Below, piece after piece: positions 1 through 8,202 of a DNA stretch of 12,059 nt (position 1 is the stretch's first letter; every line of letters starts with the position of its first letter). Under the pieces are notes generated by a model, which worked only from the letters and a program-made list of their open reading frames with translations, was not told the origin of the DNA and made no database searches. Origin of the DNA: GCA-2697345 sp049602715 (lineage in GTDB: Bacteria; Pseudomonadota; Alphaproteobacteria; Rhodobacterales; Rhodobacteraceae); assembly GCA_049602715.1 (NCBI GenBank), contig JBMYRX010000054.1, forward strand, positions 1-12,059. Reading direction: 5' to 3'. The position numbers and the translations under genes are program-made.

Positions 1-8
1 GATTATCT

Positions 9-30
9 AAAAAAGATTTTATAATAAAAT
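9..30 (-). terminator. possible weak terminator of uvrD
   Basis: Downstream of uvrD on the minus strand lies the near-palindrome ATTTTATAATAAAAT (16-30). On the minus strand it is followed by C and a run of six T (A run at 9-14). The stem contains no G or C, so it would be unstable. The surrounding 122 bases are almost pure A/T, where such palindromes arise by chance. The position after the uvrD stop is the main support. Confidence 0.25.
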
Positions 31-122
31 TATTTTTTATTTCTTTGTTAATTAATATGAAATTATTATTAACTAATTTAGAATCTGTACATGAGAATAG
101 AAGAAAAAAGGTCAGCAAGATA

Positions 123-2549
123 CTAGTTTTTTTCATTACAGCAGCTCTTTTGATTTTGTAATTTTGTATTGGTAGTAGGATAATCCTTATATGCATTATC
201 AAGAATCTGTCTTATTTCAGACAATTCAAAACCATCATTAGTTAAATATTTAGATAGTGGTCCCCTGAGCTTCTTTTCACCAGCTTTTTCAAAAAAGACC
301 TCGGCATTACCTCCATCCAATGTCAAAATTACACCGTACCCAAATTTCTGGTGAAAAACTTTATCGTCGAGATGAAAATTAACATCCAAATCTTTTATAC
401 GCGTTTGATGGTTTATGGTTTGGGCCGTCTGATTATTTTTTGTATTTTGTAAACGCCTCCAGCCAGGAGAGGCATATATATCCGCGTTTGAGGCACGTTC
501 CTGTATATCATCAATACCCTGAGCGTTTGGATAAAGGGCTCCATCTAGTTGGTACCCATATAAACCTGGCTGGGTTAAGTTCTCGATGCAGTCCAAAGGA
601 ATATCGTTAACAAATCTTGAAGGGATTGATGTCTGCCATTGTCCATAAATTTGCCTACTGCCCACGAAAGAGATTGTGCATATCTCCTCAGCTCGTGTAA
701 TACCTACATAAGCAAGTCTCCTTTCCTCTTCCAAACCTTTTTCACCGCTTTCATCCATCGAACGTTGTGAAGGGAATAAACCATCCTCCCACCCGGGTAG
801 AAAGACAGCTGGAAATTCTAGACCTTTTGAAGCATGTAAGGTCATTATGCTAACTTTATCAACCTCATTACCGCTATTATTTTCCATTACTAATGCAACA
901 TGTTCCAAAAACCCTTCTAAATTTTCGAAGTCTTCAAGTGCTTTAATCAACTCCTTTAAATTCTCTAATCTACCTCCAGCATCTGGAACCTTATCTTTCA
1001 GGTTAGACCACATATCGGTATAACCTGAATCCTCTAAAATCTGTCTAGAAATATCAATATGCGACATCTCACCCTTATTGTACATTTGGGTCAAATAATC
1101 GATTATGTTAACAAATTTTCCTAGTTGTATAGCTCCCTTCCCTTTTATTTTATTTGTCCTAAGAAGTTCTTTAGCCCCATCAAAAAGTGATAAGCCTATG
1201 GACCGCGAAATCAAATGGATTTTTTGTATCGTGCTATCACCTAATCCACGTTTTGGCGTATTTATAACTCGTTCAAAAGCGAGATCATCCTTTGATGATA
1301 TTAAAAGTCTAAAATAAGAAATGGCATCTCGAATTTCCAACCTTTCATAGAATCTGGGTCCTCCTATAACCCTATAATTCAATCCTATTTTTAAGAATCG
1401 ATCCTCAAATGCTCTCATTTGATGGGATGCTCTAACTAAAATCGCTATTTCGTTGAGGCGATACTTCCTAAGGCCTCGCGTACCTACTTGCATTGCTTCA
1501 ATCTCATCACTGATCCAAGTAGCCTCTGCTTCACCGTCCCAGGCTCCTATTAAACGAACCAACTCACCTCCCTTTTTACCTGTCCATAATGTTTTTCCTA
1601 ATCGATTTTTATTTGAGCTGATTATCCCACTAGCCGCTTTTAGGATATACTCAGTAGAACGATAGTTTTGCTCTAAACGAATAATTTTTGCATTCTTAAA
1701 ATCACTTTCAAATCTTAGTATATTTTTTACTTCTGCACCACGCCAACCATAAATGGACTGGTCATCATCTCCAACGCAACAAATATTATGGTGGTCTGCA
1801 GCTAAAAGTCTAAGAAGTAAGTACTGAACAACATTTGTATCTTGGTATTCATCGACTAATATATACTTGAAAGTTTTCTGATATTTTTGAAGGATCATAC
1901 TATTTTCCTGCAACATAGTAACAACTTTAAGTAATAAATCTCCAAAATCGCATGCGTTTAAACGCGTAAGACGTTCTTGATATTGAGAGTATAATAAGTA
2001 ACCCTTTCCATCGTATTTATCCTGCTCTATTATCGGTAAGTTCTGTGGTGTGAATGCTCTATTTTTCCAATTATCAATTATTGAAGCCAAAAGACGCGGC
2101 GGCCAATTTTTCTCATCAATGTTTTCTAACTTAATTAACTGTTTTAATATCCTTAATTGATCATCAGCGTCCAGAATTGTAAAATTCGCTTCCAAACCTA
2201 CTAGTTCTGCGTGTTTTCTTAACAAACGTGCGCATACTGAATGGAAGGTCCCCAACCACTTAAAACCCTCTATATTACGATTTAATAGAGAGCCAACTCT
2301 GTGTTTCATCTCCAATGCCGCCTTGTTGGTAAATGTTACAGCGAAAATTTCGTCGGGATGCGCACTCCCAGTTTTTAGTAAATGCACGAACCTGGCTGTT
2401 AAGGCTTTTGTTTTGCCAGTACCAGCACCAGCAAGCATCAGAACTGGTCCTTTAAGATTTTGGACTGATTCTCGTTGCGGCAAATTTAATTCTTTAAGAT
2501 ATACGGGAAGTGATACCTCTGCTGAGTCTTTGGTTTTAGAATAATTCAT
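123..2549 (-). CDS. uvrD: ATP-dependent DNA helicase UvrD/PcrA (superfamily 1A)
   Basis: 808-residue 3'-5' DNA helicase that acts in nucleotide excision repair and mismatch repair and displaces proteins from DNA. All SF1A motifs are visible: Q-motif region LNLPQRESVQ (21-30), Walker A GAGTGKT (41-47), motif Ia VTFTNKAALEM (71-81), motif Ib GTFHS (100-104), Walker B DEYQDT (233-238), motif III GDDDQSIYGWRGA (260-272), motif IV QNYRST (294-299), motif V TLHASKGLEF (570-579) and motif VI RRLAYVGITRA (610-620). A C-terminal module at about 726-767 (KVFHQKFGYGVI) matches the Tudor-like domain that links UvrD/PcrA to RNA polymerase. At 808 residues it is longer than E. coli UvrD (720), mostly in the linker at about 655-725. 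The ATG lacks a strong Shine-Dalgarno (only GAGAA-like). It is transcribed divergently from the hydroxy acid dehydrogenase across a 118-base AT-rich spacer. No motif is missing, so it should be active. Confidence 0.95.
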   Translation of the reverse strand: MNYSKTKDSAEVSLPVYLKELNLPQRESVQNLKGPVLMLAGAGTGKTKALTARFVHLLKTGSAHPDEIFAVTFTNKAALEMKHRVGSLLNRNIEGFKWLGTFHSVCARLLRKHAELVGLEANFTILDADDQLRILKQLIKLENIDEKNWPPRLLASIIDNWKNRAFTPQNLPIIEQDKYDGKGYLLYSQYQERLTRLNACDFGDLLLKVVTMLQENSMILQKYQKTFKYILVDEYQDTNVVQYLLLRLLAADHHNICCVGDDDQSIYGWRGAEVKNILRFESDFKNAKIIRLEQNYRSTEYILKAASGIISSNKNRLGKTLWTGKKGGELVRLIGAWDGEAEATWISDEIEAMQVGTRGLRKYRLNEIAILVRASHQMRAFEDRFLKIGLNYRVIGGPRFYERLEIRDAISYFRLLISSKDDLAFERVINTPKRGLGDSTIQKIHLISRSIGLSLFDGAKELLRTNKIKGKGAIQLGKFVNIIDYLTQMYNKGEMSHIDISRQILEDSGYTDMWSNLKDKVPDAGGRLENLKELIKALEDFENLEGFLEHVALVMENNSGNEVDKVSIMTLHASKGLEFPAVFLPGWEDGLFPSQRSMDESGEKGLEEERRLAYVGITRAEEICTISFVGSRQIYGQWQTSIPSRFVNDIPLDCIENLTQPGLYGYQLDGALYPNAQGIDDIQERASNADIYASPGWRRLQNTKNNQTAQTINHQTRIKDLDVNFHLDDKVFHQKFGYGVILTLDGGNAEVFFEKAGEKKLRGPLSKYLTNDGFELSEIRQILDNAYKDYPTTNTKLQNQKSCCNEKN

Positions 2550-2667
2550 GTTGGTTCTCTTTTTTATAATTATATAGTATCTGCATTGATTTGAGAGTTA
2601 AAGGCTGTTCATATTTAGTTGATATTATTTTTCTGGACTTTTTAAAAAATAAAAGGAAAAAGAAGTT

Positions 2668-3795
2668 ATGAATTATCATAGTAAATTTCCAGCGTTAATA
2701 GATTTGAAAAAACATGCAAAAAGAAGAATTCCGCATTTTGTTTGGGAGTATCTCGATAGTGGTACAGGTAATGAAGAAACTAGGATTCGAAATAGTGTTG
2801 AACTAAAGAAAATACTGTTTTATCCTTCCGTGCTGCATGGTGATATACAGCCAAAATTAAACATAGAGTTCCTAGGTACAGAATTCTCGTTACCTTTTGG
2901 GATAGCTCCAGTTGGAATGTCGGGGTTAATTTGGCCCAATGCAGAAAAAATTTTAGCTAAAGCAGCATCTAAGTCGAATATACCCTACACATTATCAACT
3001 GTTGCCACGCAAACTCCCGAAGATATCGCACCACATATCGACGGAAATGCGTGGTTTCAGCTTTACCCTCCAAATGACTCGAAAATACTAGATGATATAT
3101 TATCACGTGTCCACAATAGTGGCTTCTCCACACTAGTTTTAACTGTTGATGTACCTGAAGCTTCTCGGCGAGAAAAACAAATACGTGGAGGATTATCTCA
3201 TCCTCCAAAGCTCACGGGACGACTTGGTTTCCAGGCCCTTAAAAGACCTATATGGCTCGGGGGAATATTAAAAACTGGGATTCCAAAAATGAAGTTAATG
3301 CATAGCTACTCAAGCGTAAAAGGAAGATTATCTTCAACAGAGCATATTGGATATCTTTTGAGAACTTCACCCGATATAAATTATTTACGTAGTCTTCGTA
3401 AGAAATGGAAAGGAAATCTGATTGTAAAGGGTATTATGCGGGGTAAAGATGCAAAAACTATAGAAGCTGAAGGTATCGATGCTGTTTGGGTATCCAACCA
3501 TGCAGGACGTCAATTCGATGGAACTTATGCCTCTATTGAGGTGCTAGCAGAGATAAGAAATTCTACTAATTTACCAATTATTTTCGACAGTGGAATTGAG
3601 GGAGGTCTAGATATTTTGAGGGCCTTTTCATTAGGAGCTAATTTTGTAATGCTGGGTGGGGCCTGGCATTATGCACTGGGTGCACTAGGCCATCGTGGGC
3701 CAGACCACTTGATAGATATTTTGACGAAAGATCTAAACGCAAATATGGCACAATTAGGAATCGAAGAACTCAAAAATATTAATATAAATAATTAA
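2668..3795 (+). CDS. FMN-dependent alpha-hydroxy acid dehydrogenase/oxidase (LldD / glycolate oxidase family)
   Basis: 375-residue TIM-barrel flavoprotein, usual length for the family, which oxidises 2-hydroxy acids (lactate, glycolate, mandelate and others) to 2-oxo acids. Catalytic landmarks are present: Y28 in WEYLDSG, Y133 in QLY, D161 in LTVDVP, K254 in IVKGI, H278 and R281 in SNHAGRQFDG, and D307 in DSGI. The active-site signature reads HAGR where most members have HGGR. Aligned to spinach glycolate oxidase, the two FMN-phosphate arginines (R289 and R309) fall on E311 (DSGIEGG) and G331 (MLGGAWHYA), which is unusual. No signal peptide or membrane segment is evident, so it is probably cytoplasmic or peripheral. 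The start has an AAGGAA-type ribosome site (around 2653) about 10 bases upstream. The peptidase follows on the same strand. Family is certain; the substrate cannot be read from the sequence, so I give no lldD symbol. Confidence 0.9.
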   Translation: MNYHSKFPALIDLKKHAKRRIPHFVWEYLDSGTGNEETRIRNSVELKKILFYPSVLHGDIQPKLNIEFLGTEFSLPFGIAPVGMSGLIWPNAEKILAKAASKSNIPYTLSTVATQTPEDIAPHIDGNAWFQLYPPNDSKILDDILSRVHNSGFSTLVLTVDVPEASRREKQIRGGLSHPPKLTGRLGFQALKRPIWLGGILKTGIPKMKLMHSYSSVKGRLSSTEHIGYLLRTSPDINYLRSLRKKWKGNLIVKGIMRGKDAKTIEAEGIDAVWVSNHAGRQFDGTYASIEVLAEIRNSTNLPIIFDSGIEGGLDILRAFSLGANFVMLGGAWHYALGALGHRGPDHLIDILTKDLNANMAQLGIEELKNININN

Positions 3796-3860
3796 ACAAA
3801 ACTGATTTTAAATGCGCTGTGATAAAATTATTAAAACTTAATGGAGAAAGCTGGATTTTG

Positions 3861-5690
3861 ATGCACCTAAAATGTCTTAAAAATAATATACTTATGGATA
3901 AAGCCGAGAAAAGTAATCTTCTCGGTATGCTGCCAGAATGGGACTTAAATGACTTATATTCAAGCCCTGACAGCAAAAAAATATCTGATGATATCAGATG
4001 GTTAGAATTAGAATGTAAATCTTTTTCCTTCGATTATGAGAGGAAGCTGTCTAGTCTGTCCTCGAATAATATGCTAAATTGTATAAGAAGATACGAAAAA
4101 ATAGAAATGGTTTCTGGTAGGATAATGTCTTACGCTGGCCTTCGTTATTACCAAAAAACAACTGACGAATCGCGAACAAAATTTCTAGCAGATAACCAAG
4201 ATAGAATCACAAATATAACTGGCAATTTAATTTTCTTCTCACTAGAGATAAACAAACTAGCAGAACGCAAGCTGAACGCTCTTTTCAAGAGTAATACGAA
4301 TCTTAGACGATACAAGCCAATATTCGACCGGCTTAGAACTATGAGATCTCACCAGCTAAATAAAGAGCTAGAGCTATATATTCATGATTTATCTACAGTT
4401 GGGTCTTCATCTTGGAACAGGCTCTTTGATGAAACTATAACCAGTTTAGAGTTTAAAGTATCAGATAAAGTGATGGGACTTGAAGCCGCCTTAAATCTGT
4501 TAACCGACCCCAACAGGAAAAAGAGGGAGCTCATCTCAAAGGAGTTGGCCAAGGTTTTTAAAAAAAATATAAAAATATTTTCACGTATTCATAATACTCT
4601 CGCGAAAGAGAAATCTATTAATGACAAATGGCGGAAAATGCCATCACCTCAGCACAGTCGGCACCTCTCAAATCATGTCGAACCCGAAGTAGTAACTGCG
4701 TTGAGAGATGCGGTAGTTAATGCATATCCCAAAATAAGTCATAGATATTATGAAATAAAACGTAAGTGGCTTGGATTGGACAGAATGCAAATTTGGGATC
4801 GCAATGCCCCAATACCTCAAAACGATCCAACATTAATAAGCTGGCAAGACGCAACGAATACTGTACTTGACGCATACTCAGAATTTTCTCCAGAACTGTC
4901 TCGAATTGCAAAGGATTTTTTTGATAAGGGTTGGATTGATGCAGCTGTAAAGCAAGGAAAAGCTCCTGGAGCTTTCGCACATCCAACAGTAACAAATGTT
5001 CATCCGTATATAATGCTAAATTACTTGGGGAAACCTCGTGATATAATGACACTAGCGCATGAACTGGGACATGGAATACACCAAGTCCTAGCCGCCACTC
5101 AGGGAGAACTATTATCCTCTACCCCACTAACTCTAGCTGAAACGGCGTCTGTCTTTGGTGAAATGTTAACCTTTAAGAAAATATTAAGGAGTGCCAAGAC
5201 AAAGGAACAAAGACAAGTACTCCTCGCTGGAAAAATTGAGGATCAAATAAATACAGTTGTTCGACAAATAGCTTTTTACGACTTTGAATGTAAGTTGCAT
5301 GAGGCTAGATCAAACGGTGAATTATCTTCAGATCAAATAAATAAATTATGGATGTCAGTCCAAGGGCCAAGCTTGGGGCCTGCATTCGAATTTATGGATG
5401 GCTATGAAACTTTTTGGGCTTACATACCGCACTTCGTACATTCTCCTTTCTACGTATATGCATATGCGTTTGGAGATGGTTTGGTTAATGCATTGTACTC
5501 AACATATGAGGAGGGAGACAAAAACTTCAAAGAGAAATATATAAATATGCTTAAAGCAGGAGGTTCAAAACATCACTCAGAACTTTTGAAACCGTTTGGT
5601 CTCGATGCTTCTGACCCCGAATTTTGGAAATTAGGGCTAGACCTAATTTCCAAATTGATAGATGAACTGGAGATACTAAATAATCAATAG
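3861..5690 (+). CDS. pepF: oligoendopeptidase F-type M3 family zinc metallopeptidase
   Basis: 609 residues from the chosen ATG; a typical PepF length. It hydrolyses short cytoplasmic peptides. The M3 zinc site is HELGH at 400-404 (ligands H400 and H404, catalytic E401), with the third ligand in LAETASVFGEM (E427). The substrate-binding tail HFVHSPFYVYAYAFG lies at 524-538, and the N-terminal motif LPEWDLNDLYSSPDS is typical of alphaproteobacterial PepF. Start choice is uncertain: GTG at 3819 gives 14 more residues, and ATG at 3894 (MDKAEKSNLLG) is closest to where homologues usually begin. I chose ATG 3861 because GGA sits 5 bases upstream, with GGAG further up; the other two have no ribosome site. 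It lies 65 bases after the dehydrogenase stop on the same strand, so co-transcription is possible. It converges on rpoH with 28 bases between stops. Confidence 0.88.
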   Translation: MHLKCLKNNILMDKAEKSNLLGMLPEWDLNDLYSSPDSKKISDDIRWLELECKSFSFDYERKLSSLSSNNMLNCIRRYEKIEMVSGRIMSYAGLRYYQKTTDESRTKFLADNQDRITNITGNLIFFSLEINKLAERKLNALFKSNTNLRRYKPIFDRLRTMRSHQLNKELELYIHDLSTVGSSSWNRLFDETITSLEFKVSDKVMGLEAALNLLTDPNRKKRELISKELAKVFKKNIKIFSRIHNTLAKEKSINDKWRKMPSPQHSRHLSNHVEPEVVTALRDAVVNAYPKISHRYYEIKRKWLGLDRMQIWDRNAPIPQNDPTLISWQDATNTVLDAYSEFSPELSRIAKDFFDKGWIDAAVKQGKAPGAFAHPTVTNVHPYIMLNYLGKPRDIMTLAHELGHGIHQVLAATQGELLSSTPLTLAETASVFGEMLTFKKILRSAKTKEQRQVLLAGKIEDQINTVVRQIAFYDFECKLHEARSNGELSSDQINKLWMSVQGPSLGPAFEFMDGYETFWAYIPHFVHSPFYVYAYAFGDGLVNALYSTYEEGDKNFKEKYINMLKAGGSKHHSELLKPFGLDASDPEFWKLGLDLISKLIDELEILNNQ

Positions 5691-5718
5691 AAGCAGCTTT
5701 ACGTATCTCAGGGTTTTC

Positions 5719-6606
5719 CTATATCATTCCTCTATCTTCTGCTAGATTTCGCATTTTCATCTGTAATTTTTCAAAAGCCCTGACCTCTAACTGTCGTACT
5801 CTTTCTCGACTGATATTATATTGTAGGCTTAGTTCTTCCAAAGTTGATACGTTCTCACTTAAACGCCGTCTCGAGAGAATATCTTTCTCACGATCATTTA
5901 ATATACCCAAGGCCTCCAATAATAGCTCTTTCCTGCTATCAAACTCCTCCTTTTCAGCGTAATCTGCTGCTTGATCTGCATTTTCATCTTCCAACCAATC
6001 TTGCCACTGACTAGAGTTCTCTCCATCTACAGAAATAACTGCATTAAGAGATGCATCGGCTCCGGCCATCCGACGGTTCATTGATTCAACTTCAGATTCC
6101 TCAACATTGAGTTCCGAAGCTATCTGCTTTTTATTTTCTGGCCTTAAATCGCCTTCTTCAAAAGCTCCTATTCTATTTTTTGCTTTACGTAGGTTAAAAA
6201 ACAACTTTTTTTGAGCACTTGTTGTTCCTATTTTTACCAAACTCCAAGACCTCAATACATACTCTTGAATTGATGCCCGTATCCACCACATGGCATAGGT
6301 CGCAAGCCTGAAGCCTTTATCAGGGTCGAATTTCTTAACTGCTTGCATCAACCCTACATTAGCTTCCGAAATTATTTCTGATTGCGGCAATCCATAACCC
6401 CGATACCCCATCGCTATTTTGGCTGCTAACCTTAAATGGGAAGTAACCAACTTATGAGCCGCATCAGTATCTTCATAATCGACCCACCTTTTTGCAAGCA
6501 TAAACTCTTCTTCAGGTTCAAGCATTGGAAACTTTCTAATCTGCTGAAGATATCTACTTAGCCCATGTTCAGGACTTGGGGCCGGGAGATTAGAATAATT
6601 AGACAT
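5719..6606 (-). CDS. rpoH: RNA polymerase heat-shock sigma factor RpoH (sigma-32)
   Basis: 295 residues, the usual RpoH length. This group-3-like sigma-70 factor directs RNA polymerase to heat-shock promoters. Region 1.2/2.1 runs from GLSRYLQQIRKFPML (15-29). Region 2.2-2.4 covers LVTSHLRLAAKIA through ATYAMWWIRASIQEYVLRSW (53-121). The RpoH-specific box QKKLFFNLRK (132-141) separates this from RpoD and other sigma factors. Region 4.2 helix-turn-helix is at about 255-281 (TLEELSLQYNISRERVRQLE). The ATG is preceded by AAGGA (6618-6622, 10-base spacing). Its 149-base upstream region, before the rluD stop, contains a possible promoter, so it may be transcribed separately from rluD. Alphaproteobacteria often have more than one RpoH; which paralogue this is cannot be decided here. 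No key region is missing. Confidence 0.95.
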   Translation of the reverse strand: MSNYSNLPAPSPEHGLSRYLQQIRKFPMLEPEEEFMLAKRWVDYEDTDAAHKLVTSHLRLAAKIAMGYRGYGLPQSEIISEANVGLMQAVKKFDPDKGFRLATYAMWWIRASIQEYVLRSWSLVKIGTTSAQKKLFFNLRKAKNRIGAFEEGDLRPENKKQIASELNVEESEVESMNRRMAGADASLNAVISVDGENSSQWQDWLEDENADQAADYAEKEEFDSRKELLLEALGILNDREKDILSRRRLSENVSTLEELSLQYNISRERVRQLEVRAFEKLQMKMRNLAEDRGMI

Positions 6607-6650
6607 TTTCGAAGTGGTCCTTATACTTTGAGCTATGATTTCATAAATAT

Positions 6651-6680
6651 CAAATATTTATTCTAATATGTAATTTCAAG
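6651..6680 (-). promoter_or_regulatory. possible rpoH promoter
   Basis: On the minus strand TTGAAA (6674-6679) is followed after 17 bases by TATTTG (6651-6656), about 45 bases before the rpoH start codon. The -35 is good and the -10 poor. The upstream part (CCCTCTTGAAAT) resembles a heat-shock -35 element, but no CCCCAT-like -10 follows, so autoregulation is only a possibility. Confidence 0.3.
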
Positions 6681-6755
6681 AGGGGTTAAAAACAAAAACC
6701 ATCAATATCCACCAACAAACCAAATTATATTAATTAACAAGAAAACTTAAATGAG

Positions 6756-7790
6756 CTAATATTCATCCAAATGGTCAATTAATTCAACCAAGTCCATCGG
6801 TAATGGTATTGAAAAATGCATGATTTTTTTAGTTATTGGATGTACAAACCCCAATTCTGACGCATGTAGTGCTTGTCGATTAAAAGCTTTTATAGAAATT
6901 TGCGCTTTGTCAGAAATCGAAGCACGAGCTACTTTTCGTTTAGACCCATAAACTGGGTCACCTATTAGGGAGTTTCCAACGTACGATAAGTGAACCCGAA
7001 TTTGATGGGTGCGACCAGTTTCCAACCAACATTCAACTAATGATAAAACTTTTGGAACACCAAATTCTTGTAGAACCCTAACTCGCGTTACAGCATGCCG
7101 CCCCCCCGAAGATACAACCGCCTGTTTCTGGCGATCATACCGATGTCGGGCAAGATTACCAACTATCTTTAAAATATTTCCTGCTTCAAAACTAACACCG
7201 GTCATTCCAATCAATCTGGGGTCTGACGCATCTGGGACTCCGTAACATAATGCTAAATATTTCCTCTTCACCGTATGTTTTTCAAATTGCCTTGCTAGAT
7301 CATGGTGAGCTACATCCGATTTTGCAATTACAAGTAATCCAGATGTATCTTTATCAATACGGTGAACAATTCCAGGTCGCTTTTCACCACCAATTCCAGA
7401 TAGACTATCTGAACAATGATATAAAAGCGCATTTACTAAGGTATTATCACGTGAACCAGGCGCTGGGTGAACTACCATACCAGCCGGTTTATTGACAACT
7501 ATTAAAAATTTATCTTCAAAAATTATATCTAAAGGAATATTTTGGGGTAATGTATCTAATTCCCTTGCTTCCGAAATTAATACATTCCAAACTTGGCCGA
7601 GCAGAACTTTGTAATCAGCCTCTCGAACGATGACACCGTCTAAGCTCACAGCTCCGTTTCTTATTAAACGTGTGGCATAAGATCTACTCAAATTTAAAGA
7701 GTCTGGTGCAAATGCTGATAGTGCTTTATCAAGACGCTTAATACTGCCGTCTATTATTTTAACTTCTACCAAATGAGAGTCTGGATTCAT
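6756..7790 (-). CDS. rluD: 23S rRNA pseudouridine synthase, RluD type (RluA family)
   Basis: 344 residues from the chosen ATG. It isomerises uridines in 23S rRNA to pseudouridine (E. coli RluD: helix 69, U1911/1915/1917). An N-terminal S4 RNA-binding domain (about 17-80, RLDKALSAFAP then SRSYATRLIRNGAVSLDG) precedes the synthase domain. The catalytic motif HRIDKDTSGLLV is at 143-154 with catalytic D146. The late motifs ETGRTHQIRVHL (257-268) and GDPVYG (277-282) are intact. A longer reading frame begins at 7889, but its first 33 codons are antisense to the membrane-protein gene and do not look like an RluD N-terminus, so I start at ATG 7790. That codon overlaps the start codon of the plus-strand neighbour by two bases. 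There is no clear Shine-Dalgarno. RluC-type activity cannot be excluded by sequence, but the RluD-like length and motifs make RluD the best call. Confidence 0.9.
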   Translation of the reverse strand: MNPDSHLVEVKIIDGSIKRLDKALSAFAPDSLNLSRSYATRLIRNGAVSLDGVIVREADYKVLLGQVWNVLISEARELDTLPQNIPLDIIFEDKFLIVVNKPAGMVVHPAPGSRDNTLVNALLYHCSDSLSGIGGEKRPGIVHRIDKDTSGLLVIAKSDVAHHDLARQFEKHTVKRKYLALCYGVPDASDPRLIGMTGVSFEAGNILKIVGNLARHRYDRQKQAVVSSGGRHAVTRVRVLQEFGVPKVLSLVECWLETGRTHQIRVHLSYVGNSLIGDPVYGSKRKVARASISDKAQISIKAFNRQALHASELGFVHPITKKIMHFSIPLPMDLVELIDHLDEY

Positions 7791-8088
7791 GAGTAAAACA
7801 TCCGAACTAGATCCTGCTAATATAAGGTTTCTCCGCATTTTAGTAACTACTTTAACAATCACAATGATTGCCGGCATAATAATCGTCATTGCCCTTCTTG
7901 CAATAAAATTACAACCATCAAAAATTGAAATACCACAAAATATAAGTCTACCAGAAGATAGCAGTGCAATTTCCTACTCACAAGGTTCGGATTGGATCGC
8001 TGTTACAACTTCAGAGAACCAAATACTAATTTTCGACAGCCAAACTGGAAAACTTCGACACACGATATCTGTAGATCAGAAAAACTGA
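7789..8088 (+). CDS. small single-pass membrane protein, DUF6476-like
   Basis: 99 residues, function unknown. A single hydrophobic segment at about 14-41 (FLRILVTTLTITMIAG onward) follows a short N-terminus. After it comes a soluble tail with the pattern ISLPEDSSAISYSQGSDWIAV then ILIFDSQTGKLRHTI, which resembles a short beta-propeller-like repeat. From memory this layout, including N-terminal PANIRFLRILVT and position next to rluD, matches the alphaproteobacterial DUF6476 family. The tail is most likely periplasmic, assuming the usual positive-inside orientation (Arg before the segment). ATG 7789 is the only reasonable start: the next upstream in-frame codons lead to a TGA at 7774. Its start codon overlaps that of rluD head-to-head, so any 5' untranslated region or ribosome site (weak GAGAG at 7775-7779) lies inside rluD. 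It ends 37 bases before the 3' end of the convergent tRNA-His. Confidence 0.8.
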   Translation: MSKTSELDPANIRFLRILVTTLTITMIAGIIIVIALLAIKLQPSKIEIPQNISLPEDSSAISYSQGSDWIAVTTSENQILIFDSQTGKLRHTISVDQKN

Positions 8089-8125
8089 ACCTATTTTATT
8101 TTCATATCGAATAGTACTCATGAGA

Positions 8126-8202
8126 TGGTACCACCTCCCCGGTTCGAACGGGGGACCTCCTGATCCACAATCAGGCGCTCTAACCAGCTGAGCTAAGGCG
8201 GC
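8126..8202 (-). tRNA. tRNA-His (anticodon GTG)
   Basis: The minus strand folds into a full 77-base cloverleaf with encoded CCA (8126-8128). The acceptor stem pairs GCCGCCT with AGGTGGT, including G-U pairs at 1-72 and 4-69. The D-arm region is AGCTCAGCTGGTTAGAGC. The anticodon stem CCTGA/TCAGG holds loop TTGTGGA, giving anticodon GTG (plus-strand CAC at 8166-8168). The T arm contains GTTCGAA. The base before G1 is T and the discriminator is A73, so the near-universal G-1:C73 pair of tRNA-His is absent. This is a known feature of a large group of alphaproteobacteria, where HisRS has adapted. It supports the lineage assignment. No promoter or terminator is obvious. Confidence 0.96.

Noticed and set aside
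57..161. 34-codon plus-strand frame with a hydrophobic end (KILVFFITAALLIL)
   Set aside because: It overlaps the 3' end of uvrD in antisense, has no ribosome site and lies in near-pure A/T where such frames are expected by chance.
4717..5052. 111-codon minus-strand frame inside the peptidase gene
   Set aside because: It is antisense to a conserved part of pepF, including the region before HELGH, and resembles no protein family.
7791..7889. 33-codon N-terminal extension of rluD
   Set aside because: It is antisense to the membrane-protein gene, is hydrophobic for that reason, and does not match RluD N-termini, which begin just before the S4 domain.
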